A DNA stretch of 64,000 nucleotides from Verrucomicrobiaceae bacterium (GTDB taxonomy: Bacteria > Verrucomicrobiota > Verrucomicrobiia > Verrucomicrobiales > Verrucomicrobiaceae): assembly GCA_016713245.1 (NCBI GenBank), contig JADJPM010000001.1, positions 2,542,001 through 2,606,000 of the forward strand. The letters run 5' to 3'. Below, in pieces: positions 24,901 to 33,500 of the stretch (positions within the stretch are counted from its first letter, which is position 1; each line of letters begins with the position of its first letter). Under the pieces are notes generated by a model. That model was given only the letters and a program-made list of their open reading frames with translations. It ran no database searches and had not been told where the DNA came from. A program made the position numbers and the translations under genes.

Positions 24901-25479
24901 AAAGAGCGGCACGACGAGCCCTTTGTCCGCCAGAGCCACGGCGATGTAGTTCCAGAACTGGCGCAGCGTCTTCGGCTGCTCCGGCCACAGCGTGATCGGC
25001 TCGGTCGATTTGATCTGCCACTTCGCGTGCAGGCGCACCATGTCCTGGTCAAAGATCTTGCCCGTGAGCACCACGCGTTCGTAGCGCTTTTCCAGCTTCG
25101 CGAGGTAGTTCTCCTCGTTCGTATCCAGCGCACGGCCCAGCTTCGCCGTGATCACATCTTCAAAGTCCTCCTCCGCCGCGTGCGGCGCCGGCAGCGTGCC
25201 ACGCGCCTCGCGACGCTGCACCGCGACGAGCGATGCGCACAAAGCGAGGTCTTCCAGGTCCTTTTCACCCGCATCGCACTCACCCAGCCAGCCGCGCGGC
25301 GTTTGCAGCCAGCGCACATTCGCCGCCTGCTTGTCCAGCTTCACCTCCGCCATCATCTCGTCCTCGAGCAGGTCGATGCCCAGCACCGCGTCATCATCCA
25401 CGAGCCGTTCCGCCTCCTGGCGCAGGCGTGGGTCGAACTGCTTCAGCAGCGTGGGGATTTCTTCGGTGAGGGCGGGCAT
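21979..25479 (-). CDS. SNF2-family helicase-like ATPase (1166 residues)
   Basis: Long N-terminal region of unknown fold (about 1-690), then an SNF2 core: LRPYQVEGYQFL, Walker A DDMGLGKT (about residue 725), VVCPKSVLDVWALEF, Walker B LDEGQ (about 825, Gly where DEAQ/DEAH is usual), LSGTPLENRLLDLWSL, then the second lobe with LFSQFVSMLKII and DRAHRIGQ. This ATP-driven translocase family moves along double-stranded DNA; bacterial members serve in RapA-like roles or in defence. It is divergent from the Uma2 gene at 25671 and one of two SNF2 genes within 6 kb. No nuclease motif was found in its N-terminal half. Confidence 0.93.
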   Translation of the reverse strand: MPALTEEIPTLLKQFDPRLRQEAERLVDDDAVLGIDLLEDEMMAEVKLDKQAANVRWLQTPRGWLGECDAGEKDLEDLALCASLVAVQRREARGTLPAPHAAEEDFEDVITAKLGRALDTNEENYLAKLEKRYERVVLTGKIFDQDMVRLHAKWQIKSTEPITLWPEQPKTLRQFWNYIAVALADKGLVVPLFLRGIADVEGTRDSLKDWRHESTVPQWRARIRQFNESRIAKMPPRLRSLDFRLIISVHEARLQVRDNARETPEFQNVHPLEVERFGKQLREGHVMTSAASELLLVNCLTLSEGGSAGPFRLEGESHASWLAGLFQKPALHDLLLNRDEVPLERVAEPLKWSSRESDDGRKLLMSLVTATNEPAPMPLRILRGVENFYLSRDQLFSGPPWLGDESLIESEIALPMEAVATPEGISFLGGLEVPVPPSIASRVKHEALRVKITAACKARPSAGGGTEYATFKLEAMGADGRAREVLTPRGWSPLVPDDAEDDEIVVRDRDALRTAERIVQEGRFAWDFESSGFRHRMAKDFPEWFHQWGTTLPENIDLQADEQLQSILADPLIARVRLEAKQGGDIDWLDLRIVFDIEGADLKPADIRRLLAAKGEYVRLADGSWRRVKLELSDEQIAMLDSLGIDLEADGSDTHRLHWRQLAQEKAVEIVSPKAWEKIVQRMEEAKLDAQPPVPPELTVTLRPYQVEGYQFLTYLTLNRFGGILADDMGLGKTLQAIAWVLWLRSRKPAGGPHLPILVVCPKSVLDVWALEFKKGAPHLRVLVLHDRDLFDMKLVQEQIDVLVLNYAQLRSFGEELALIRFLACILDEGQHIKNPDSQTARSARGLRADNRLVLSGTPLENRLLDLWSLMTFATPGALGDRNYFHRNFDRRKDSKASERLAARLRPFLLRRTKAQVARDLPSRTEETLISEMSGRQAELYKEELARAQMLVLSSSGFDMVNKRRFALLQALTRLRQICCHPSLVDKTAENEESAKLTATLERIEELHAEGHKVLLFSQFVSMLKIIRTKLEEMKLPFHWLTGASTDRASIVKAFQEDENASVFLLSLKAGGSGLNLTAASYVILYDPWWNPAVENQAIDRAHRIGQTQPVIAYRMLTRSTIEEKIMTLQQKKNLMISNVLGEGGFTNLLQKEDFEFLFDIEAARV

Positions 25480-25670
25480 GCGATTGGGATCGCCCGCGAG
25501 GTCCAGAACCGCCGCGAGCGAACCCGCACGCTAGCAGGCGAAAGTGTCTTGGAAAGGGCCGTGACCGTGTTTTTTGTGTGACGCGGCGGAGAGAGGCGGC
25601 GGGAATGTTCAAAAATGGGGTGCTTCGGGATCAAGATTGCATCCCGGCACTCAGGATGGCATCATCCGGC

Positions 25671-26342
25671 ATGATCGCCGTCCGTTCATCTGCCCGCCGT
25701 GCTCGTGCGACTCCACGCCGGCCTGCTCCCGTCTGCCCGCCGCTGGAAAACGGCGACATGCTGCCTTTGACCGAATTCATCCGCCGTTACGAAGACATGC
25801 CCGGCGTGAAAAAAGCCCAGCTCATCGAAGGAGTCGTTCATATGCCATCCCCAGTCCGCGTCACTCATGCCGAACCCGACGGCGTTATCCAACTCTGGCT
25901 TGGAACTTATGCCGTCGAGGCAGACCTCAAGTTGTACCCCAACGCGAGTCTCCTCCTCGACACCGAAAACGCCTTCCAACCCGACGCCATCCTCTGCTCG
26001 CCTCCGCGCAAAGGCGGTCGCGTTTGGCTGAACACCAAAAGCTACCTCTGCGGCTCGCCTGAACTCGTCGTCGAGATCGCCTCAAGCACGGCTTCCATCG
26101 ACCTGCGCGACAAACTCCGCGTCTATCGTCGTCTTGAAGTCGCCGAATACATCGTCTGGCGCACCGAGGATGCCGAGATCGACTGGTTCGTGCTCGAAGA
26201 GGGCCAGTACATCAAGATGAAGCCCGACCGCCACGGCAAGCTCCGCAGCCGCATCTTCCCCGGTCTTGTCCTCGACCTCGCCGCCGCTCTCGCCTGCGAC
26301 AAGGCGAAGGTGCTGGCGGCGCTGCGCAAACACAACGCATGA
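25671..26342 (+). CDS. Uma2-family (DUF820) putative restriction-endonuclease-like protein
   Basis: 223 residues from ATG 25671. After a basic N-terminus, GDMLPLTEFIRRYEDMPGVKKAQLIEG is the standard Uma2 opening, then FQPDAILCSPP (the PD part of the PD-(D/E)XK fold), PELVVEIASSTASIDLRDKLRVYRR and AEYIVWRTEDAEIDWFVLE. Uma2 proteins are widely expanded in PVC and cyanobacterial genomes, often linked to mobile elements; cleavage activity is assumed rather than shown. It lies between two SNF2 genes. The longer in-frame upstream stretch reads through A+T-rich non-coding DNA and was not used. Confidence 0.88.
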   Translation: MIAVRSSARRARATPRRPAPVCPPLENGDMLPLTEFIRRYEDMPGVKKAQLIEGVVHMPSPVRVTHAEPDGVIQLWLGTYAVEADLKLYPNASLLLDTENAFQPDAILCSPPRKGGRVWLNTKSYLCGSPELVVEIASSTASIDLRDKLRVYRRLEVAEYIVWRTEDAEIDWFVLEEGQYIKMKPDRHGKLRSRIFPGLVLDLAAALACDKAKVLAALRKHNA

Positions 26343-26349
26343 AACGGGC

Positions 26350-27861
26350 ATGAAAGCGCTCTTCACGAGCTTTGCAGCCTTGCTGCTGGCCTCGACGGCC
26401 ACGGCCCAACGCCTGTCCTGGAAACCTCACGACTTCAAGCCGCTCACTGAGCTTCCATGGCTCGATGTGAAGCCTCATGAGGTGCCAAAGGTGATTGAGC
26501 GCATCTTTCGCGAGCCAAACCTCGACATCCGGCGCTCGGTGCTGGCCTCGTATTTGAAGGATGAGGTTCCGCTCATCCACTTCGGTCTGGCCTTCGACAC
26601 CGCCATCGCCTTGGAAGGCGTGCAAAACCCGGATCCGCTGGTCTCGGTGATGCTGGCAATCTGGGCGAAACGCGATCCTGCGGCTGCGTTTGAACGGGGG
26701 AAGCAGCTCATCGACCTCGTGGGCATCGAGAATGGGTATTTGGGCTACGACTCTTGGCACCATCGCGACGCCATCACCGTGCAGAATGCAGCTGCGATCC
26801 GTCAGAGCCGCTTTTGGCTGGATCGCAACACCTTGGCATCCTTTCCCTATGCGGCAGACTTTTCTGATTGGGACGCCGCGAAGAAGCAAAGCCTGCTCAA
26901 GGCCTTCGCTCAGCTCTGGTTCGAGCATTTCGACGACTGGCCTCGCGAGCGCGATCACGCACCAAACTTGCCCGATCTGGTCAAAGTCTTCCAGAGTGGT
27001 GCGGCACCTTCCGAGCCTGCCGAAGGTCTGGCTGCCGAACTCTTCTTTGAAGTCGCGATGCGAAAGCGGCTCGCCTTCAGCCCCGCTAGCGCAGCTCAGT
27101 TCATCCGCGAAATCGAACTGAAACGTTGGCCGGCTGATGAAGCACGTCAGTTGCCTGAGCGAACTGGAACCATCTCGACCGAGTTTCTGCTGCTCTGGTC
27201 GCAGCTCGATTTGGGAGGCATGCGCCAATGGGTGGAGAGCCAGCCGAAGAACGAGGCATGGGCTGCCAAATGCATCGTCATCCATCGCGTGAATGCCAAG
27301 ACGCGGAGCCAGTGGATGCAGGCGATACCGGAAAACGAGAAAGCCGACTCATTGCGAATGCTGGCGGCCTGGCAGCCCGAAATGGCCATGGAAGAAGCCC
27401 TGCGCTCGAAGAATGCCGAAATCATCGGCCAGGCATTCGAAGGCTGCGCTTATGGAGCATGGGCGATGAACGGTGTGCATGCCGGGCTTGGCTTTTTGAA
27501 CCAGTTTGACCTCTCCCGGCTGCCAAAAGATTGCATCGGTCAGGTGCTCGGTGAAAACGCCATCTACGTCATGGAGCAATGGGCCGGCATCGACGCCGGG
27601 GAATGCGCGCAATTCGGCATCCGCTGCCTCAAGCACTCACCCTGGGTCGATTGGACGGAGTTGAGGCAGTTTTTCAGTGGGGATGACAATTTGCCTGACG
27701 AAGGTGGTGTCACAGACCGCACCTTTTGCTCGCTCCGGCTGTGGGCGGTGACAAAGCCGGATGAGATGAGGGAATGGATCGCCAAGGAACCGGATGCTGA
27801 CTTGCGCCAGGCGTTGACTTGGCTGCTGGAACATCCTTGGGGACATCATGCCAAGCCTTGA
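26350..27861 (+). CDS. Secreted helical protein of unknown function
   Basis: 503 residues from ATG 26350, which gives a good signal peptide (MKALFTSFAALLLASTATA). The mature part is mostly helical, rich in Trp, Ala and Glu, with repeating motifs such as WAKRDPAAAFERGKQL and EKADSLRMLAAWQPEMAMEEAL that look like degenerate HEAT or TPR units. No catalytic motif was recognised. It starts 7 bases after the Uma2 stop and ends 20 bases before the second SNF2 gene, so it is probably in one operon with them; why a secreted protein sits between nucleic-acid proteins is unclear. Confidence 0.72.
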   Translation: MKALFTSFAALLLASTATAQRLSWKPHDFKPLTELPWLDVKPHEVPKVIERIFREPNLDIRRSVLASYLKDEVPLIHFGLAFDTAIALEGVQNPDPLVSVMLAIWAKRDPAAAFERGKQLIDLVGIENGYLGYDSWHHRDAITVQNAAAIRQSRFWLDRNTLASFPYAADFSDWDAAKKQSLLKAFAQLWFEHFDDWPRERDHAPNLPDLVKVFQSGAAPSEPAEGLAAELFFEVAMRKRLAFSPASAAQFIREIELKRWPADEARQLPERTGTISTEFLLLWSQLDLGGMRQWVESQPKNEAWAAKCIVIHRVNAKTRSQWMQAIPENEKADSLRMLAAWQPEMAMEEALRSKNAEIIGQAFEGCAYGAWAMNGVHAGLGFLNQFDLSRLPKDCIGQVLGENAIYVMEQWAGIDAGECAQFGIRCLKHSPWVDWTELRQFFSGDDNLPDEGGVTDRTFCSLRLWAVTKPDEMREWIAKEPDADLRQALTWLLEHPWGHHAKP

Positions 27862-27881
27862 TTCATGGAATAATCTACCTC

Positions 27882-30587
27882 ATGCTCACCCCCGTCATCA
27901 ATCCCGAAGGAATCCTCACGCTCGAAGGCGTGGCGGAGTCGTCGGTGGAGCGGAAGATGAGCGGGTGTGACGGGGCGGTGTCGCTGCTGCGTCTGCTGGC
28001 CGCCGAGTTGCATGAGGCGGAGCTGGAGCCTCCGTTTCGATGGCTGCGGGAGTGGGCGCAGCGGCTTTTCACGCGGCTTTGCCAGACGAAAAGCACGGAG
28101 CAGCTTCCAGTGCCCTCCTTGGAGGAACGCACGGCCTTTCTTGCGACGATGCCGCCCTTCATCGGCGCGGAGCATGTCAGGGCGGAGGTGCTGGAGCGTT
28201 GGTGGAATGATCTGGCGACGCACATCGGCCAACTCGCCACGCAAGGTGTCGAGGCGTGGCTGCGCGAGGAATGCCCAGCGTGGCATGTCGTCGGTCGCGT
28301 GAGCTTTCACCTCGCGGAGAACAAGACGGACACGCAGCGTCCCTTCGCCTTCCTCGCGACCTTCACGGAGAAACTCAGCGCCACCGGCCAGCCGCAGCAT
28401 CTGCCGCTGGCGCGGGCGCTTCAGCTTTATGCCGGGCAGAAGGATCAAACGGCGCTGAATGCGCTGCTGGAGCCTGTGAGGCTTGCCGCGGACAAGTCGA
28501 AGCTCCTCCGCGAGTGGCTCGAATCGAAGCGACTCTTCCAACCGATGGCGATGTCGCCGCAGGAGGCGTATCGCGTGCTGCGCGAGACCGCCGTGTTTCA
28601 AGAATGCGGCATCATCATGAAGCTGCCGGACTGGTGGAAAGCCGGCAAGACCTCGCGTCCCACCGTCGCCGTCACCATTGATGCGCCGAAGAAGACCTCT
28701 CTGCATGCCGGCACGCTGCTCAGCTTCAAGATCGAGCAAAGCCTCGATGGCGAGCCGCTGACGCCTGCGGAGCTCGAAAAACTGCTCAGCGCCGACACCG
28801 GGCTCGTTTCGCTGCGCGGCAAGTGGGTTGAGGTCGATGGCGAGAAATTGCAGCAGGTCATGGCGCACTGGAAACGCGTGCAAAACGCCACTGGCGAAGG
28901 CGGCATCGGCTTTCTCGACGGCATGCGACTCCTCGCAGACTTTGGCGAGGCCAAAACGGCCGCGGAGGGCGACGTGGCCGAATTCGTGCCCGAATGGAGC
29001 ACCCTCATCGCCGGCGAAAAACTCGCCGAAGTGCTTCAAAAGCTCCAAAACCCCGAAGAAGCCTCTCCACCCGAAAATCTGCGTGCCACGTTGCGCCCGT
29101 ATCAGCGGCAAGGTTTCGCGTGGTTGAAATTCATGACGCACATGGGCCTCGGAGCCTGCCTCGCGGATGACATGGGGCTTGGGAAGACGGTGCAGGTGAT
29201 TGCGCTGCTGCTCGACCGTAGGACGAGTGTGGCGACAGCCCGCTCGTCTTTTGCCGCCATCGAAGAGCCGGGCGGGCTTCGCCACACCCAGCCTACACTC
29301 CTCATCGTGCCCGCCTCACTCATCGGAAACTGGAAAGCCGAAGTCGCCAAGTTCGCGCCCGACTTGCGTCTCTTCATCGCGCATCCCTCGCAGACCGATC
29401 GCGAAAGGCTCGCACTGGCCGCCACGCATCCGGCGGAGGCTTTGCGTGGCTTTGACGTGATGCTCACGACTTACCAATTCCTGCAAAAGACCGACGCGTG
29501 GGTCTCGCACGCTTGGAGCATGGTCATTCTCGATGAAGCGCAGGCCATCAAAAACAGCGGCAGCGGCTCCGCGAAGGCGGTGAAGGCCGTGCAAGCACCC
29601 GTGCGCATCGCTTTGACCGGCACGCCGGTCGAAAACCGCCCCGGCGATCTTTGGAGCCTCTTCGATTTCCTCAATCCCGGCCTCCTCGGCGGCAGCGCGG
29701 CCTTTGCCGATGCCGTGAAGCGCTGCGCGAAGTCCAGCGAAGGCTACGCGCCGCTGCGTCGGCTCGTGCGGCCTTACATCCTGCGCCGCATGAAGACGGA
29801 TCGCCGCATCATCAGCGATCTGCCGGACAAGATCGAGCTGAAGGCCTTCTGCGGCCTCACGAAACGCCAGGCGACGATTTACGCGAAGCTCGTCGATCAA
29901 CTCGCCAAGATGCTCGCCGACAAAGAGATGGAGCCCATCAAGCGCCAAGGCCTCGTGCTCGGCTTCCTGCTCAAGTTCAAGCAAGTCTGCAACCACCCCA
30001 GCCACTGGAACGGCGACGGTGCCTGGTCACCCGCCGACAGCGGCAAGTTCGCCCGCCTCGCCGAGATCTGCGGCGAACTCGCCGAGAAACGCGAGCGCGC
30101 CCTCATCTTCACGCAGTTCCAGGAAACCTGCGATCCGCTCGCCCGCTACCTGAGCACCGTCTTTGGTCGCGAAGGCCTCATCCTGCACGGCGGCACCAGC
30201 GTGAAGAAGCGCCCCGAACTCGTCGAAGCCTTCCAGCAGCCCGGCGGCCCGCCCTTCATGGTCATCAGCGTCAAAGCCGGCGGCACCGGCCTGAACCTCA
30301 CCGCCGCCAGCCACGTCATCCACTTCGACCGCTGGTGGAACCCCGCCGTCGAAAACCAGGCCACCGACCGCGCCTTCCGCATCGGCCAAAAGAAGAACGT
30401 CATCGTCCACAAATTCGTCTGCCAAGGCACCATCGAACAACGCATCGACGCTCTGATCGAAGAAAAGCTGTCCCTCGCCCAAGAACTCGTCGGTGATGGA
30501 GCCGGTGCCGAAAAGCTCCTCACCGACATGAGCAGCGAGGAGCTACTCGACTTCGTGAAGCTGGATGTCAGCGCGGTTGCTGCCTGA
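27882..30587 (+). CDS. SNF2-family helicase-like ATPase (901 residues)
   Basis: An N-terminal 380 residues of mixed helical sequence, then the SNF2 core: LRPYQRQGFAWLKF, Walker A DDMGLGKT (about residue 430), LIVPASLIGNWKAEV, LDEAQAIKN (about 550), ALTGTPVENRPGDLWSL, RPYILRRMKTD, LIFTQFQETCDPLA, and motif VI ATDRAFRIGQ with the arginine finger. It is a double-stranded-DNA translocase family member and a distant paralogue of the protein at 21979-25479, but with a classical DEAQ box. Its last 20 bases overlap the end of the convergent NTPase-nuclease gene, and its 3' end is duplicated at 36073-36130. Confidence 0.93.
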   Translation: MLTPVINPEGILTLEGVAESSVERKMSGCDGAVSLLRLLAAELHEAELEPPFRWLREWAQRLFTRLCQTKSTEQLPVPSLEERTAFLATMPPFIGAEHVRAEVLERWWNDLATHIGQLATQGVEAWLREECPAWHVVGRVSFHLAENKTDTQRPFAFLATFTEKLSATGQPQHLPLARALQLYAGQKDQTALNALLEPVRLAADKSKLLREWLESKRLFQPMAMSPQEAYRVLRETAVFQECGIIMKLPDWWKAGKTSRPTVAVTIDAPKKTSLHAGTLLSFKIEQSLDGEPLTPAELEKLLSADTGLVSLRGKWVEVDGEKLQQVMAHWKRVQNATGEGGIGFLDGMRLLADFGEAKTAAEGDVAEFVPEWSTLIAGEKLAEVLQKLQNPEEASPPENLRATLRPYQRQGFAWLKFMTHMGLGACLADDMGLGKTVQVIALLLDRRTSVATARSSFAAIEEPGGLRHTQPTLLIVPASLIGNWKAEVAKFAPDLRLFIAHPSQTDRERLALAATHPAEALRGFDVMLTTYQFLQKTDAWVSHAWSMVILDEAQAIKNSGSGSAKAVKAVQAPVRIALTGTPVENRPGDLWSLFDFLNPGLLGGSAAFADAVKRCAKSSEGYAPLRRLVRPYILRRMKTDRRIISDLPDKIELKAFCGLTKRQATIYAKLVDQLAKMLADKEMEPIKRQGLVLGFLLKFKQVCNHPSHWNGDGAWSPADSGKFARLAEICGELAEKRERALIFTQFQETCDPLARYLSTVFGREGLILHGGTSVKKRPELVEAFQQPGGPPFMVISVKAGGTGLNLTAASHVIHFDRWWNPAVENQATDRAFRIGQKKNVIVHKFVCQGTIEQRIDALIEEKLSLAQELVGDGAGAEKLLTDMSSEELLDFVKLDVSAVAA
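30519..30577. repeat. Direct repeat A: 3' end of the SNF2 gene, left boundary of the cassette
   Basis: 59 bases (CTCACCGACATGAGCAGCGA ... GTCAGCGCGGT) that recur at 36073-36130 with one missing base and one substitution. Here they are part of the intact SNF2 coding sequence and also contain the stop codon of the leftward NTPase-nuclease gene. Confidence 0.95.
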
Positions 30588-33500
30588 AACGACAGTCGAG
30601 CACGAGGCTGGAGAGTGTGAACGGCGACTGGCTAAGCTGCTTGGCCTGCGCTTGAAGAGCCTGCGTAGCGTCACTCATCGCCTTTTCATTGTCATCCTTG
30701 CTTCCCGGATCCGCAGTCCAGGCGATGACATAGAGGCCGTGCGTCCAATGATCCGGTGGTGAATGCCTCGGCCTGAGATAACGGTCTAGAAGCTGCGTCT
30801 TCATGGCCGCACGGCGCTCCTTCGTGTTGCTCTTGCGCAGCTTTTTCAATTCAATTACCAGCGTGAAGGGCGAACCAAAGGCGTTGGTTTGGACTAGGAT
30901 GTCCGTACGGCCCTCGTTTGAGAGTTTCACTTCACGCTCCGCGATGATTTCGTGGTTTAGTTTCAACCAGTCACGCATCTCGCGTGCGATTCGCTCTTCG
31001 GGTCGCGAGGTGCGGGTCTTCAAGTCCCAAAGATGATCCCAACTGCCGTTTCGGAGGCTTTCCTCCCACCGTTGCAGGCTTTCGATGACAGCTTGAAGCA
31101 GTTCGTCTGCGCTGCGAGCGAGACGTGCATGTGGTCGGGAGGTAAGCTGAAAGAACGCTTCCGGTTTCAAATGCTGCCATTTTTCTCCAGCGAGTGCTTG
31201 GGCGGCACGGTGGCGATTCCAGTTCAGAATGCGGAAACGGCGTGCGGACTCCTTTTCGTCATCCTCGTAATGAACAGGAGGTATTTCGACCTTGAGGCCG
31301 CGAGTGGTGGCCGCTGCGGTGATATGGTCGCGATATTCTCTGGCATAGTCCATGCCGGTGACAAGACCTCTGAGATTACCCTGCTTTGTCTTTGGGAAAG
31401 CCCGCCAAACAGCGTTGGCAAGTTCAAGAATCGCGGATGTAGGCCAGACGGCAAAGTCTTGGCGCTCAGTGATCGAGTCGAGGGTGCAAGTGGCACGAAA
31501 AACGGCTTCGCGAACGAGATCGAGGTCTTGAAGGAGCGGACGGACTTCAACTGCGAGCTTCCCGTTCACTAGAAAAGCACAGCCAGCGAGCATGGCCGCA
31601 CGGTCTTCGGAATTTTGGAGAGCTGATTGGCGTTCAAGCCAGTAAGATGCGGCCTCGAGGGCATCTGACTCAGAAAAATGGTTTAGAGTTCGGATCGCGT
31701 TCGAGAAGCCTTCGGGCTGGATTTCTTCCTCTTTGATTACAGTGAGCAATTTCTGGCTCATACTCTGATTCCAGATTTCTCGAAGGCTGCGAAGCTCTCC
31801 CAGCGAACCTTTCGCGAGATAACGACGACGTATGACAATGCCAAAGGCACAGGCAAACTGTTCAGGAAAGAGTTTGGCGAAGGATTGATAGCTCAAACCT
31901 TCTGGCGCCTTTCCAAGGCTCCCAAACGATGACAAAGTGCTGTAATAGAGCGGGAGCCAACGTGATGCGATGACATCTCGCAGAGGCCCAGGTTGATTAA
32001 ACTCTTGCCAGCAGGCGGAAAGAGCAATGAGGCCATCAATGCCCTCATTGATGTCCTGAGCGTCATCGAGTGGTTTGTCGAAAAGGTAGCGTTTGGCGGC
32101 CTCGCGCATCCAAGTCTCGTTTTCGCCTATTTTTTGCTCGGGACCAAAAACGGTGGAGTGCGGAGCCATGCCGTATTCGCGGGCAGAGAGCACTTTTAGC
32201 ACCGCGGGCCAGACGATTTGGCCTTCCCCATGGGCTTGTCTCGCTTGCTCGGCATAGGTTTGAATATGCTTCTTGTAGGCTTCCTCGCGTTGAGTCTGCC
32301 TACGTTTGCGATGTTCGATTTCGTGCTGGAGTTTGGCTTGTTTCGCAGCGGCATCACTTTGGAGTGCTTCCAAGTAGGATTGACCGGGTAGTGGTTTTGG
32401 TAGTGAGCTGCTCAGGAAGGCAGAGTGGGCTGCCGCAGCGTTAAACTTGTCGGCGGTACTGGATTCGATCTCAATCTGCCGGACAAGTTGCAGAACCAGC
32501 AAGGCATAACGCCAGCCATCTGCTTGCGGTGCGGCGAGCAGTTGATCTAGGCACCAATCGAAGTCTTCCTCAGCAACTAACCAGTCGGATGCTTGGGCCC
32601 ACTCGCGCCGTGTGTGTTTTTCAAATCCGGGATGATGAATCAGATGAGGGATGAGTTTGCGGCGCAATGCCGGATCGTTGAAGGGTGGTTCCTTGGAGTC
32701 CCAATGTTGGTTGATGCCATGGTGAGGGGGGTGGTAATGGATGACGCAGGCATTCCAGTACTCCACGAGGGCATGGAGTACATCGGGCCTGTCCATGTGA
32801 TTCACAGCTAGCTTTAGGGCGCTCTGATTGAGGTCCTCAGCAAACGAAAGTGAGTCATGAATAAAGTCAGGGTAGTTGCCGAGGTGCCGGAAAATGGGTG
32901 GTAGGTCGTCTGCTGTGAGGTGTTCATGAACGCGGCCGGCTCTCATGTCATAGAGACCGTAAAGATGCCCCTCTTCTCCGAACTCGATTCTTGGCACAAG
33001 CCAGTGTAGCACGTCTCTGGCTGGCACTTTGTCCGAAGTGACAACAAGAAACTCTAGTGCTGCACCCAGGAGGGTTCCTTCAAGGTCGATGGGGATTTCT
33101 TTGTTCAAGACAGCTTCCCAGCGGTCATCGAAGCCTTGTTTCGCCAAGTGGTAGAGGGTGCCAGCGATGTTGATCTGTAGGTGATAGGAAGCATGCGGGT
33201 AAACCTCCCACAAGAAAGCGGCGAGGGCTGTAGAGTGGGTTTTTTCGGCGATTTCGAGGGCGAGCTGGTGGGATGCTTCGTCCACATCAGTGCGTGAGAG
33301 CCACTGCCGTAACTGATCGGCGATGCGGGGGTGGTGCAGGGAGATGAGGTGGGCTTGGCGGATAGCTGGATCGACGACTTTGGCTTTGTCGGTAGCTTCG
33401 AGCAGGGCTGTGATGATTTCTTTGCGTTCGGCGTCCGGGAGGCTGGCGGCATCCAGCCAGAGAAGAGTCAGGGGATCGTGTTGGCGCAGGAGTTGGCGAA

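Noticed and set aside
25578..25670. A longer N-terminus for the Uma2 protein
   Set aside because: The extra 31 residues have no family match and lie in promoter-like DNA; ATG 25671 precedes the conserved start.
30519..30577. Direct repeat as a tRNA-type attachment site
   Set aside because: The repeated sequence is protein-coding helicase DNA and no tRNA gene or cloverleaf was found, so only a protein-gene 3' end target is proposed.
30565..30762. Small 65-residue plus-strand open frame at the left end of the cassette
   Set aside because: It is antisense to the C-terminal nuclease coding region and has no start signal or motif.
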